Assembly: GCF_033042135.1 (NCBI RefSeq)
Contig: NZ_WBXM01000001.1
Span: 1-64,000, forward strand
DNA length: 64,000 bases
Origin: Haloechinothrix sp033042135
GTDB taxonomy: Bacteria; Actinomycetota; Actinomycetes; Mycobacteriales; Pseudonocardiaceae
Direction: 5' to 3'
Of this stretch, positions 33,989-41,035 are shown one piece after another; the stretch's first letter is position 1; every line of letters begins with the position of its first letter. The notes under the pieces are model-generated. The model searched no databases. It saw nothing but the letters and a program-made list of their open reading frames with translations, and was not told where the DNA came from. Both the position numbers and the translations under genes were made by a program.

Positions 33989-34092
33989 CAGTCGCCGATC
34001 TCTACATCGGTCTCGGCCAGCACTTCGGCCGCAGCCTGATACCCGTAGCTCCGCTCGTTGCTCATGCGGCGCAGCGCGCGCCGCAGTCGTGG
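33988..34092 (-). pseudogene. Antitoxin remnant upstream of the MazF relic
   Basis: A minus-strand frame open from about 34092 to the TGA at 33988 encodes RLRRALRRMSNERSYGYQAAAEVLAETDVEIGD in two parts: an Arg-rich helix and an acidic C-terminal helix ending in -GD. That is the pattern of the C-terminal half of MazE-type antitoxins. No N-terminal DNA-binding strand is found in frame, since an in-frame stop precedes it. ATG 34065 could still give a 25-residue peptide. The TGATG overlap with the toxin is the normal coupling of such modules. Confidence 0.5.
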
Positions 34093-34131
34093 TCAGGCTG
34101 GACGAGCAACCCGCTACTTCCCGTGACCGGG

Positions 34132-34593
34132 TCACAGCACGACGGCAGCTGGGTGTTCTTCTTCCGTCCAGCCCATGACGGAGAACGGGACTCCACGAAG
34201 GTAGGCGTCGATCCCGGCGGCCGGGTAGCCGATGAGGTCACCGGGCAGGCTCCGAACCTCGAACCAACCTATCCCCGAGCACTTCGCTGGCTCACGATTC
34301 GACGGCTCGCCGATCCAGCGGGTTGTGGCGAAGAACAGGCCGAGGCGGGGTTCGGGGCCGGAGCCGTTGACGTGGATGGTGTGGACGTGGGTGAGGGCCC
34401 GGGGGTCGATGAGCACGCCGACTTCTTCTTCGGCCTCGCGGGCGGCAGCGCTGAGCACGTCTTCGCCCGCGTCGAGTTTGCCGGATGGGAGGTGCCACAT
34501 TCCGTTGAATGCCCCGCCACGCCTCTTGGTGAGTAGCAGTTCGGTATCGCGAACCAGCAGCACGTGGACGTCGACGAGATGGCGGTCGGGCAC
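34132..34593 (-). CDS. Nudix hydrolase
   Basis: This 153-residue protein has a complete Nudix box: G-KLDAG-E, then AAAREAEEEVG (about residues 38-60). The catalytic glutamates of the REAEEEVG helix are present. Upstream, LLTKRRGGAFNGMWHLPSG is typical of MutT-like enzymes acting on nucleoside di- or triphosphates or related pyrophosphates. It starts at GTG 34593 and looks intact, although the genes on both sides are broken. In the ancestral operon it probably followed the P-loop kinase gene, which suggests nucleotide salvage or house-cleaning. Confidence 0.82.
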   Translation of the reverse strand: MPDRHLVDVHVLLVRDTELLLTKRRGGAFNGMWHLPSGKLDAGEDVLSAAAREAEEEVGVLIDPRALTHVHTIHVNGSGPEPRLGLFFATTRWIGEPSNREPAKCSGIGWFEVRSLPGDLIGYPAAGIDAYLRGVPFSVMGWTEEEHPAAVVL

Positions 34594-34599
34594 GGCCGT

Positions 34600-34866
34600 A
34601 GCTTACGCGGCAGCTTCCTGACCGCTGGGATCTCGGGGGATTCGGTGATCCGCTCCGCGATCACGCCCACGATGTGCTCCGGTTCCGCGCTCGTAGTGTC
34701 GATCGTCGCCACGGCGGGGCCCCGAGCTGAGGCAGGTAGGACGCTGAGTGTGAACCTGGTAGCCGAGGATTCACAGGTATGGGCCAAGCAGGCTGACGAG
34801 GGTGGTCTTGCCCGAACCCACCTTGCCGTCGATCGTGACGAGGAGGTTGGGGTTGATGCTGGTCAC
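34600..34866 (-). pseudogene. P-loop kinase (thymidylate-kinase-like) with internal deletion
   Basis: GTG 34866 overlaps the stop of the radical SAM remnant (GTGA) and starts LLVTIDGKVGSGKTTLVSLL, a P-loop with all key residues. A stop follows at 34771 after 31 codons. In another frame, about 60 bases on, AVATIDTTSAEPEHIVGVIAERI appears in short blocks, matching the C-terminal helix of dTMP-kinase-like enzymes. The middle (roughly 130 residues in such kinases) is missing. The length of the deletion and the frame change make it non-functional. Confidence 0.6.
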
Positions 34867-35456
34867 GCGGAGACCTTCCGTTCGTACTGTTCGCGGCTGA
34901 GGGCGATGAGGGTGCGGCGTACGTGGTCAACGGACGCTTCGGAGAGCTGGATATTGACCGAGAAGTTGAACTCGTCGCGCTCCCGCATCGCGGCCTCCTC
35001 ACCACTGCTGGTGAGATCGACGGCCGTGTAGTTGAGCAACTGATCAGCGGTATAGCGCCCGGTGTTCATCAGCCGCGCCCAGTCCGGTGTGCCGGGATAT
35101 GGTCGGTACTCGAACGCGGAGGCGCGAAAGGTGCCTGGCTGGCTGCCGGCGATGGCCCACAGGTCGCGGACCAAGCGGACAGTCTGGTGGATCTCATCTT
35201 CGGTCTCGGTGGGAAAGCCGAGGATGAAGTAGCCCTTGACGTTGATGCGGCCGGTGGCATCCCACTTGGCCCACTCTCCGACCCGCTCGGTCGTGAACGC
35301 CTCCATCATCGTCGCGATGACGCGCTTGGCTCCGAGGAGCAGATCATCCACAAACCGGAACGCGGTGACTCCGGATCCGCGAAACTGGTCCATCTCGGCG
35401 ACGATGTTGTCCGCAACTCGGGTACGGATGCAGATATCCGGGTTCGCCGAGACCGC
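34863..35456 (-). pseudogene. Radical SAM protein, 5'-truncated
   Basis: About 195 residues of the C-terminal part remain: ICIRTRVADNIVAEM, FRFVDDLLLGAKRV, YFILGFPTETEDEI, and a tail with EFNFSVNIQLSEAS. The FILGFPTET motif is typical of radical SAM TIM barrels. The CxxxCxxC iron-sulfur site, which should lie upstream, is missing, because the sequence passes at about 35454 into the antisense of a DUF5753 gene. The reading frame stays open further upstream, but only as antisense of that gene. The end is GTGA-coupled to the P-loop kinase relic. Confidence 0.68.
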
Positions 35457-35870
35457 CGCGCGGCTGGGTAGGCAGACCGTGCTGTCCCGGGCATGCCCCC
35501 GAGCCTGCACGCGTTGCTCTACGAACCGGCGCTGCGGGTTCCTGTCGGTGGACCGGGCGTGCTGGCCGCGCAGCTGCGGCACCTGGTGGAGATGGCGCAG
35601 CGGCCCCGCATCACCGTGCAGGTGGTGCCGCTGGCGACTGGGCCGCACCCCGGGCTGGAGGGCCCGTTCATGATCATGGAGTTCGAGTCCGACCCGACAC
35701 TCATCTACCTGGAGAACCGGGTGCAGAGCACCTTCCTGGAGGAGGAGCCGCATATCGAGCGCTATAGGCTGGCATGGGAGCGTATCAGCGCCAAGGCGCT
35801 GCCGCCCCAGCGCTCAACCGAGCTGATCGCCGAGTTCGCCCGGCGAGTGGACGCGGCTGAGAAGCCGTGA
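35454..35870 (+). pseudogene. DUF5753 regulator fragment (5'-truncated, frameshifted)
   Basis: This is a paralogue of the C-terminal half of the regulator at 14319-15194. It begins abruptly at AARLGRQTVLSRA (35454) with no HTH region. A one-base deletion against the paralogue (TGCCCCCG versus TGGCCACCG, about 35495) shifts the frame. The rest reads well from there: PPSLHALLYEPALRVPV, then PGLEGPFMIMEFESDP, ending DAAEKP. An ATG at 35493 happens to restore the frame and could give 125 residues, but the DNA-binding domain is gone. The intact DUF397 gene follows. Confidence 0.75.
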
Positions 35871-35924
35871 GCCCCCGGGCGGCGCTCGGCCCCGGCCGTA
35901 CCGGACCAGACCGGAGGTGCATGC

Positions 35925-36110
35925 ATGGTCGCGGCGGACTTCACCGCAGCCCAGTGGCGGACGAGCAGCTACAGCAGCGACGCCGGTCACTGCGTCGAGG
36001 TCGCGCTCACCGACCACGCCGTGGGCGTGCGGGACTCCAAAGCTCCCGCGAGCGGCGCGCTGGTGCTGCCGACACGCGCCTGGCGCGGCTTCCTCGACGC
36101 CCTCCGCTGA
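35925..36110 (+). CDS. DUF397 domain small protein (orphaned partner)
   Basis: This 61-residue protein is similar along its length to the one at 15218 (QWRTSSYSSD, CVEVAL, VGVRDSKAP, WRGFLDAL). It appears intact with GGAGGTGC before ATG 35925. Its regulator partner just upstream is broken. It may now pair with the intact regulator at 14319, if the paralogues cross-talk, or be on the way to loss. Confidence 0.83.
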   Translation: MVAADFTAAQWRTSSYSSDAGHCVEVALTDHAVGVRDSKAPASGALVLPTRAWRGFLDALR

Positions 36111-36137
36111 GCACCAGCCGCCACACCCCGCGAGGGC

Positions 36138-36290
36138 TCACACGGCGACCTGGTTGAACGGCAGCATGGGCTCCAGCCAGGGAAAGATCACCAGCATGAG
36201 CAGCGCGATCACGGCCGCGATCAGCAGTACGGCGATCAGCGCGCGCAGCGGAGTCGGTCCCGGCAGGTGCCGCCAGATCCAGGCGTACAT
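36138..36290 (-). CDS. Small single-pass membrane protein
   Basis: This 50-residue protein starts at ATG 36290, which overlaps the stop of the sortase gene (TGATG). It begins MYAWIWRHLPGPTPLRAL, then has one strongly hydrophobic helix (about 19-38), and ends FPWLEPMLPFNQVAV. The pattern of a Trp/Arg-rich N-terminus, one helix and a Pro-rich exit is familiar from small proteins coded next to class E sortases and crgA in other actinobacteria. Its function is unknown. Translational coupling suggests it acts with the sortase at the membrane. Confidence 0.75.
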   Translation of the reverse strand: MYAWIWRHLPGPTPLRALIAVLLIAAVIALLMLVIFPWLEPMLPFNQVAV

Positions 36291-37132
36291 CAGGCCTCCC
36301 CGATATGGTCGAGCAGCCGGTGGTAGTCACCGTTCACCTGGTTCTTCGGGATCTGCTGGGTCAGCACCCCGTGGATGATCAGGCGCTCCCGGTCGGAGAA
36401 CTGCGGGTGACAGGTGGTCAGCGTGATCAGTGCCGCCTGGTCGATCCGCGAGAGCGTGTCCTGCGGCCGGTACGGCACCGGCGCGACCGCGTCGGCGCGA
36501 TCCGGCGTGACGATCTTCCGGCCGATGGTGTCGCCGTACGGCTCGTTGTCTCCCACGCTGCGCAGTGACGGCACGCCCGCGCACTCCGGCCGCCCGTCCC
36601 GAACCACGTCCCAATCGCCGACCTCGTCGGCCAGCGGCAGCACCCGATACACGAAGAAGTCCCGGTCCGTCTCGATCACCATGGCATCGCACGAGACCAG
36701 CTCGTCGAGGGCGTTGAACGGCGCGCCCTGGCCGTTGCGGTGCCCGGCGACGGCGAAGTTGCCCGGTTCACCCGGCTGCGCGGTCTGCGGGTAGTGGCCC
36801 GGCCCTATTTCGAGGGCGTCGGCGTCCACGCCCGACTGGATGGTGTAGCGGTAGTCCTCGCCCAGGGCGGGAATGTAGATCCTCGCGAACGCTTCGCCAG
36901 GCAGCACGCTGGTGCCCTGCCCAGGCCCCGGGTCCTCCTGCCACCGCTCGGTCAACGCCTCGTCGGACTCGCTCTGCAATTGAGCGGACGTCCAGTTGGT
37001 CACGTACAGTGCGTAGAACACGAACAGCAAGACCACGATCCCCGCCGTGACCAGGAGTTCGCCGAACGTCCTGACCACGAGATAGCCTGCACCGCGCCCG
37101 CCGTCGGTGCCGGGCTCCTGGCGCTGGGACAC
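36290..37132 (-). CDS. Class E sortase
   Basis: The 280-residue protein has an N-terminal membrane anchor (about 18-45) and a C-terminal sortase beta-barrel. Conserved points are FAVAGHRNGQGAPF (catalytic His), LITLTTCHPQF (nucleophile Cys241) and the SDRERLI arginine. The Tyr-rich YIPALG and the TLTTCHP sequence fit class E, which recognises LAXTG-type motifs. The start at GTG 37132 has GAGAGGAG upstream; an ATG at 37165 lacks one. It sits beside crgA in the division region and may attach proteins or pilins to peptidoglycan. Confidence 0.87.
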   Translation of the reverse strand: MSQRQEPGTDGGRGAGYLVVRTFGELLVTAGIVVLLFVFYALYVTNWTSAQLQSESDEALTERWQEDPGPGQGTSVLPGEAFARIYIPALGEDYRYTIQSGVDADALEIGPGHYPQTAQPGEPGNFAVAGHRNGQGAPFNALDELVSCDAMVIETDRDFFVYRVLPLADEVGDWDVVRDGRPECAGVPSLRSVGDNEPYGDTIGRKIVTPDRADAVAPVPYRPQDTLSRIDQAALITLTTCHPQFSDRERLIIHGVLTQQIPKNQVNGDYHRLLDHIGEA

Positions 37133-37345
37133 GCTCACTCCTCTCGCAGGCGGACCTGATCGCACATCCTAGTGCGCCCCGTACCCCACTCCTGGAACGC
37201 CCGTTGTTGCGTTAACGTAGAGGTGTACCCGCCGGGTACCGCCTCCCTGCCAACACCCGTCCCGGCGGGCCGCCGCGGCAGGAAGGCACCTGAGGAACAC
37301 AAGCACAGAAGCCGCCGACGACAGCCGACTGCGCGAGGACCACCG

Positions 37346-37612
37346 ATGCCCAAGTCCAAGGTGCGCAAGAAGACCGCGTACACCCCTGGAACCGACAGGA
37401 AGACACCGGTAGCGGCTCGGGCGCAGGGGCCGACACACCCGGTCTACAAGGCCGTGATGTTCGGCCTCATGCTGCTCGGCCTGGTGTGGTTGATCGTCAA
37501 TTACCTCGCGGGCCGCGAGATCCCACTCATGGCGGAGCTCGGCAACTGGAACTTCGCCATCGGCTTCGCGTTGATGATCACCGGCTTGCTCATGACGATG
37601 CGCTGGCGCTAG
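37346..37612 (+). CDS. crgA: CrgA cell-division membrane protein
   Basis: The 88-residue protein begins MPKSKVRKK, typical of CrgA. A basic N-terminal region and two membrane helices (about 36-54 and 67-84) follow, with NWNFAIGFALMITGLLMTMRWR at the end read in parts. CrgA links FtsZ, FtsQ, FtsI and Wag31 at the septum in mycobacteria and inhibits Z-ring formation in Streptomyces aerial hyphae. The length matches the family. It lies next to the sortase (divergent), as in related genomes. Confidence 0.92.
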   Translation: MPKSKVRKKTAYTPGTDRKTPVAARAQGPTHPVYKAVMFGLMLLGLVWLIVNYLAGREIPLMAELGNWNFAIGFALMITGLLMTMRWR

Positions 37613-37657
37613 TCTCCGCGCAACCCGCACACCGCGAGGGGCAATCAAATCTTACTC

Positions 37658-37690
37658 ACACCGGTGTAACTCTTCCCCACTTGTGGATAA
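37658..37690 (+). promoter_or_regulatory. Palindrome and DnaA box at the start of the PH-domain gene
   Basis: ACACCGGTGT (37658-37667) is a perfect 10-bp palindrome. TGTGGATAA (37682-37690) is the reverse complement of the consensus DnaA box TTATCCACA and includes the proposed GTG start codon. No Shine-Dalgarno sequence precedes that codon, and TAACTC (37667-37672) may be the -10 of a nearly leaderless transcript. Confidence 0.4.
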
Positions 37691-38147
37691 CTCTGTGGAC
37701 GGTTCCCTTTCCGCAGGCAGCGAGCGCCTGACCTGGGCGCCGAAGCCCGCGATGGTCGCGCTCAGCGGAGTCGTGGCGCTGCTCGCCGCGACCGCCGCCA
37801 CCTGGTTCGCGCTGGCAGGCGACCCACCTGGTGCGGTGCTGTTCGGGGTGATCGCCGTGTTCTTCGGGGGCACCACCCTGCACGGCACGGTGATCCGGCC
37901 CCGGCTACTGGCCGAACCCAGTGGAGTCACGGTACGCACCCTCGGGGGCCAGTACCGGGCGCCGTGGCGCCGGGTGCAGTGCCGGGTCGCGACCACGCGG
38001 CGTTTCGGGCGCAACGTGCGCACGCTGGAGATCGACATCGCCGCCGACACCGTTGCCGACGACGACGAGCTCGTGGTGTTCGGCGAGCTGGAGCTCGGCG
38101 CCGACCCGCACGAAGTGCTCGAAGAGCTCGAACAGCGGCGCGCCTGA
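37683..38147 (+). CDS. PH domain-containing membrane protein (Rv0010c-like)
   Basis: The 154-residue protein has two membrane helices (about 24-42 and 50-66) followed by a bacterial PH domain (about 70-150). Its beta strands include GVTVRTLGGQYRAPWRRV and ELVVFGELELG. The gene corresponds in position and type to Rv0010c of M. tuberculosis, next to crgA. Function is unknown. The start is uncertain: GTG 37683 lies in a DnaA-box-like sequence and has no ribosome-binding site. A GTG four codons later is possible. Confidence 0.75.
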   Translation: MDNSVDGSLSAGSERLTWAPKPAMVALSGVVALLAATAATWFALAGDPPGAVLFGVIAVFFGGTTLHGTVIRPRLLAEPSGVTVRTLGGQYRAPWRRVQCRVATTRRFGRNVRTLEIDIAADTVADDDELVVFGELELGADPHEVLEELEQRRA

Positions 38148-38169
38148 CCCAGGCAAGCGACGACCCCGG

Positions 38170-39423
38170 CTACCCCTGGTCTCCCGCTGTCCCGGCCGCC
38201 TGCCTGGCAGCGGCGATGACGTCGGCCACCGGCGTGCCGGTGCGCTCGGCCAGCTCGGCGGCATCGGCGTACTCGGGCTGCACCGTCACCACCCGGTCGG
38301 CGACGAAACCCCGCTTTACCCGGACCGTGCCACCCGCAACCGGCACCTCGATCCGGTCGCGCTCCAGCGCGCGGCGCGTCAGCTGCTGCACCCGCACGCC
38401 GAGGCTGGGGGTGTGCTCGAACACCTCGCGGCAGATGCGGTCCACCTCCCCAGGCGGAACCAGCGCCGTCAGCACCTGCCCCGGCCGTCCCTTGCGCATC
38501 AGCGCGGGCGTGGTCCACGCATCCACGGCACCGGACGAGCGGAGCCGTTCCAGCAGATCCGGCCAGATCCGGGGGTCCATGTCGTCCACCGTCGTCTCCA
38601 CCTGATACAGCGACTCCTCCCGCCAATGCCCCGCACCAGCGGCGCTGGACTCACCGAGCAGCACCCGCAGCAGGTTCGGGTGGCTGTCCGGGTCGGCCGT
38701 GCCCGCACCCACCCCGATCGCGCGCGGTGTGCACTCAGGCGGCGGCCCCCACCGCGCGGCCAGCGTGGTGAGCAGCGCTGCCCCCGTAGGTGTGCACAGC
38801 TCCATCTCGGCAGGGTGAGCGGCCAGTGGCGCCGCCGCCCCGGTAAGCAGCTCCAACACGGCAGGCGGCGGTACCGTCATACGACCGTGCGCCCCCCGCA
38901 CGACCCCCGAGCCGACCGCGACCGGACTGACCACCGCGTTGACCAGCGCCTGGTTCTGCTGGCTCTGCTGGGCCAGCAACCCGAGATCGTGCAGCGCCAG
39001 TGCGCACCCCACCACGTCCGCGATCGCGTCCAGCGCCCCCACCTCGTGAAAATGCACCCGGTCGACCGTCACGCCATGCACCCGGGCCTCAGCCTCGCCG
39101 AGCCGGGTGAAAGCCTCGCAGGCGAATCGGGTGACCGGTTCCGGCAACTCCGCCGCACGGATCACCGCTGTCACATCCGGCAGGCCACGATGCACGTGGC
39201 TCTCCGATGCGTCGACGGTCACGTAGGTGGCACGGAAGCCCCGTCTGCGCACCGGCTGCACGCCGAGCTCAACCGGCTCCACCCGTAACCGGGACAGCCC
39301 CGCGCGCACCGTATCCGCGTCCGCTCCCGCGTCGAGCAGCGCCGCAAGCAGCATGTCGCCAGCCGCCCCGTTGCCCGCGTCGATCCACAGGACCCTCTCC
39401 CGGGCCGTTGCCGAGCCGGTCAT
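38170..39423 (-). CDS. larC: LarC, nickel-insertion protein for nickel-pincer nucleotide cofactor
   Basis: The 417-residue protein starts VLWIDAGNGAAGDMLLAALL and has VHFHEVGALDAIADVVG, CTPTGAALL and a YQVETTVDDMDPR block, all LarC features. LarC installs nickel in the pyridinium bis-thiocarboxylate nucleotide using CTP. The gene is one continuous frame, unlike lactobacilli, where larC1/larC2 need a frameshift. ATG 39423 overlaps the larB stop (ATGA), and the pair is divergent from larE. A LarA homologue is encoded 2.5 kb away, consistent with a local cofactor supply. Confidence 0.88.
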   Translation of the reverse strand: MTGSATARERVLWIDAGNGAAGDMLLAALLDAGADADTVRAGLSRLRVEPVELGVQPVRRRGFRATYVTVDASESHVHRGLPDVTAVIRAAELPEPVTRFACEAFTRLGEAEARVHGVTVDRVHFHEVGALDAIADVVGCALALHDLGLLAQQSQQNQALVNAVVSPVAVGSGVVRGAHGRMTVPPPAVLELLTGAAAPLAAHPAEMELCTPTGAALLTTLAARWGPPPECTPRAIGVGAGTADPDSHPNLLRVLLGESSAAGAGHWREESLYQVETTVDDMDPRIWPDLLERLRSSGAVDAWTTPALMRKGRPGQVLTALVPPGEVDRICREVFEHTPSLGVRVQQLTRRALERDRIEVPVAGGTVRVKRGFVADRVVTVQPEYADAAELAERTGTPVADVIAAARQAAGTAGDQG

Positions 39424-40154
39424 CGCACCTCCTCGCCCACGGCCTCGCCGGGCGCGCCCGCCGCTGCCGCGCTGCCGCGTGCGATACGGGCAGCGGCGAC
39501 GCCGGCGCCGAAGCCGTTGTCCACGTTCACCGTGACCACCCCTGGCGCGCAGCTGTTGAGCGTCGCCAGCCACGCCGTCAGCCCTTCCATGTGCCAGCCG
39601 TAGCCGACGCTGGTCGGTACCGCGATCACCACGGCGCCGGTGAGCCCGCCGACCACAGACGGCAGCGCAGCCTCCATCCCGGCGACGGCCACCACGACGT
39701 CCGCGGCGTCGATCTCGTCCTTGCAGGCGAGCAACCGGTGCAGGCCTGCCACACCCGCATCCACGACCTCCACGGGTTCGGCGCCGAACACCCGGACGGT
39801 GGTTACGCACTCCCGCACCACGGGAAGGTCCGCGGTGCCCGCGCCGATCACGGTGACCCGACCCCGACCCGGCGGTGGCTCGCCGAGCACGGCCACCCGG
39901 GCCGTGGCGTCCACCTCCACCCCGGGCAGCTCCTCCCGACACCGTGCCAGCGCCTCGTCGGACAGCCTGGTGGCCAGGATGGCGCTGTCCGGATGGGCAC
40001 GGCGCAGCTCCCGCAGCGAGGTGACCACCTGGTGCGAGGTCTTCCCGGTGCCGAACACCACCTCGGGATCACCGGTACGGGCCCTGCGCTGGGTATCCAG
40101 CTGGGCGAACTCGATGTTGGTGACCGCCGGGGTGTCCGGGTACGGTTCGGTCAT
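39420..40154 (-). CDS. larB: LarB, nickel-pincer cofactor biosynthesis carboxylase
   Basis: This 244-residue protein has the PurE-like C-terminal domain with VIGAGTADLPVVRECV (about 100-115), VAVAGMEAALPSVVGGL and VPTSVGYG, plus an N-terminal FAQLDTQRRARTGDPEVVFG segment. LarB carboxylates and hydrolyses nicotinic acid adenine dinucleotide to give the pyridine dicarboxylate precursor. ATG 40154 has GGAGG five bases upstream; GTG 40160 in frame overlaps that site and is less likely. Confidence 0.9.
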   Translation of the reverse strand: MTEPYPDTPAVTNIEFAQLDTQRRARTGDPEVVFGTGKTSHQVVTSLRELRRAHPDSAILATRLSDEALARCREELPGVEVDATARVAVLGEPPPGRGRVTVIGAGTADLPVVRECVTTVRVFGAEPVEVVDAGVAGLHRLLACKDEIDAADVVVAVAGMEAALPSVVGGLTGAVVIAVPTSVGYGWHMEGLTAWLATLNSCAPGVVTVNVDNGFGAGVAAARIARGSAAAAGAPGEAVGEEVR

Positions 40155-40184
40155 CGGCACCTCCGTCGAAATGGGAGCTCCTCA

Positions 40185-41000
40185 GTGGACTCTATGTCGC
40201 CTGCGGCCAAGCTGACAGCAACCCTCCGCGACTACGGGCCGACGCTGGTGGCGTTCTCGGGGGGAGTCGACTCCAGCGTTGTGCTCGCAGCCGCCGCCCG
40301 CGCGCTCGCCGCCGACGCCGCAGCCGTCACCGCGGTGTCGCCCTCGCTGCCCGAGGCCGAGCTGGCATCGGCGAGACAGTTCTGCACCCGGATCGGCGTC
40401 ACGCATCACACCGTGACGACCAGTGAGTTGGACGTGCCCGGTTACCGGGAGAACGGCTCGCAGCGCTGCTACTTCTGCAAGCAGACGCTGATGGCGGCGG
40501 CAACCCGGCTGGCAGATGAGCGGGGCTACACCACGATCGCGACCGGCACCAATGCCTCCGATGTCGCGGAGGGTTTCCGGCCGGGCATCCGCGCGGCCAC
40601 CGAGGGCGGAGCCCGGACCCCCCTCGCCGACCTCGACCTGGACAAGGCGGCGGTCCGCGCGATCGCGGCGGAGTGGGGACTGCCGACCAGTGACAAACCC
40701 GCATCCGCGTGCCTGTCCAGCCGCATCGCCTACGGGCTGACCATCACGCCAGCCCGACTGGCCCGTGTCGAGCGCGCGGAGTCCGCCGCCCGCGCGCTGC
40801 TCGCCGAGCACGGCGTGCGCAACCTGCGGGTTCGCGATCTCGGCGACGCGGTGCGGCTGGAGGTCGACGCCGAGGCGGTGGCGGTGGCGCGCGACCATCA
40901 CGCGCTGCGCACCGCGATCCGCGAGGCGGGTTTCGAAGACCTGCCGCTGGTGGTAGAGCCGTTCCGCTCCGGCTCCATGAACGAGCTGCTGCACCGTTAA
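40185..41000 (+). CDS. larE: LarE, ATP-dependent sulfur-transferring protein
   Basis: The 271-residue protein has the PP-loop SGGVDSS at residues 25-31, CYFCK (Cys95, Cys98), and PASACLSSRI with Cys176. With the GTG 40185 start this has the same residue number as the sacrificial cysteine of Lactobacillus plantarum LarE. LarE adenylates the dicarboxylate intermediate and donates sulfur. GGGAG lies seven bases before GTG 40185; ATG 40194 is too far from it. The gene is divergent from larB-larC with a 30-base gap, so the three are probably controlled together. Confidence 0.87.
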   Translation: MDSMSPAAKLTATLRDYGPTLVAFSGGVDSSVVLAAAARALAADAAAVTAVSPSLPEAELASARQFCTRIGVTHHTVTTSELDVPGYRENGSQRCYFCKQTLMAAATRLADERGYTTIATGTNASDVAEGFRPGIRAATEGGARTPLADLDLDKAAVRAIAAEWGLPTSDKPASACLSSRIAYGLTITPARLARVERAESAARALLAEHGVRNLRVRDLGDAVRLEVDAEAVAVARDHHALRTAIREAGFEDLPLVVEPFRSGSMNELLHR

Positions 41001-41035
41001 CGGTCTAGCAGGCACGCTCACCCCCGTACCGCCGC

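Noticed and set aside
33584..34135. Minus-strand frame of 183 codons taken as one gene
   Set aside because: Only its middle resembles a protein (MazF N-terminus). The upstream part is another frame of the antitoxin piece and the downstream part is antisense to the saccharopine-dehydrogenase gene, so it was treated as a pseudogene relic.
34863..35753. 296-codon radical SAM gene as intact
   Set aside because: Residues before RTRVADNI are antisense of the DUF5753 fragment (HHLHGD, QLRGQH composition), and the CxxxCxxC motif is missing.
37640..37700. oriC in this window
   Set aside because: Only isolated DnaA-box-like nonamers were seen (2583 and 37682). There is no cluster of boxes, no AT-rich unwinding region, and neither dnaA nor dnaN is present.
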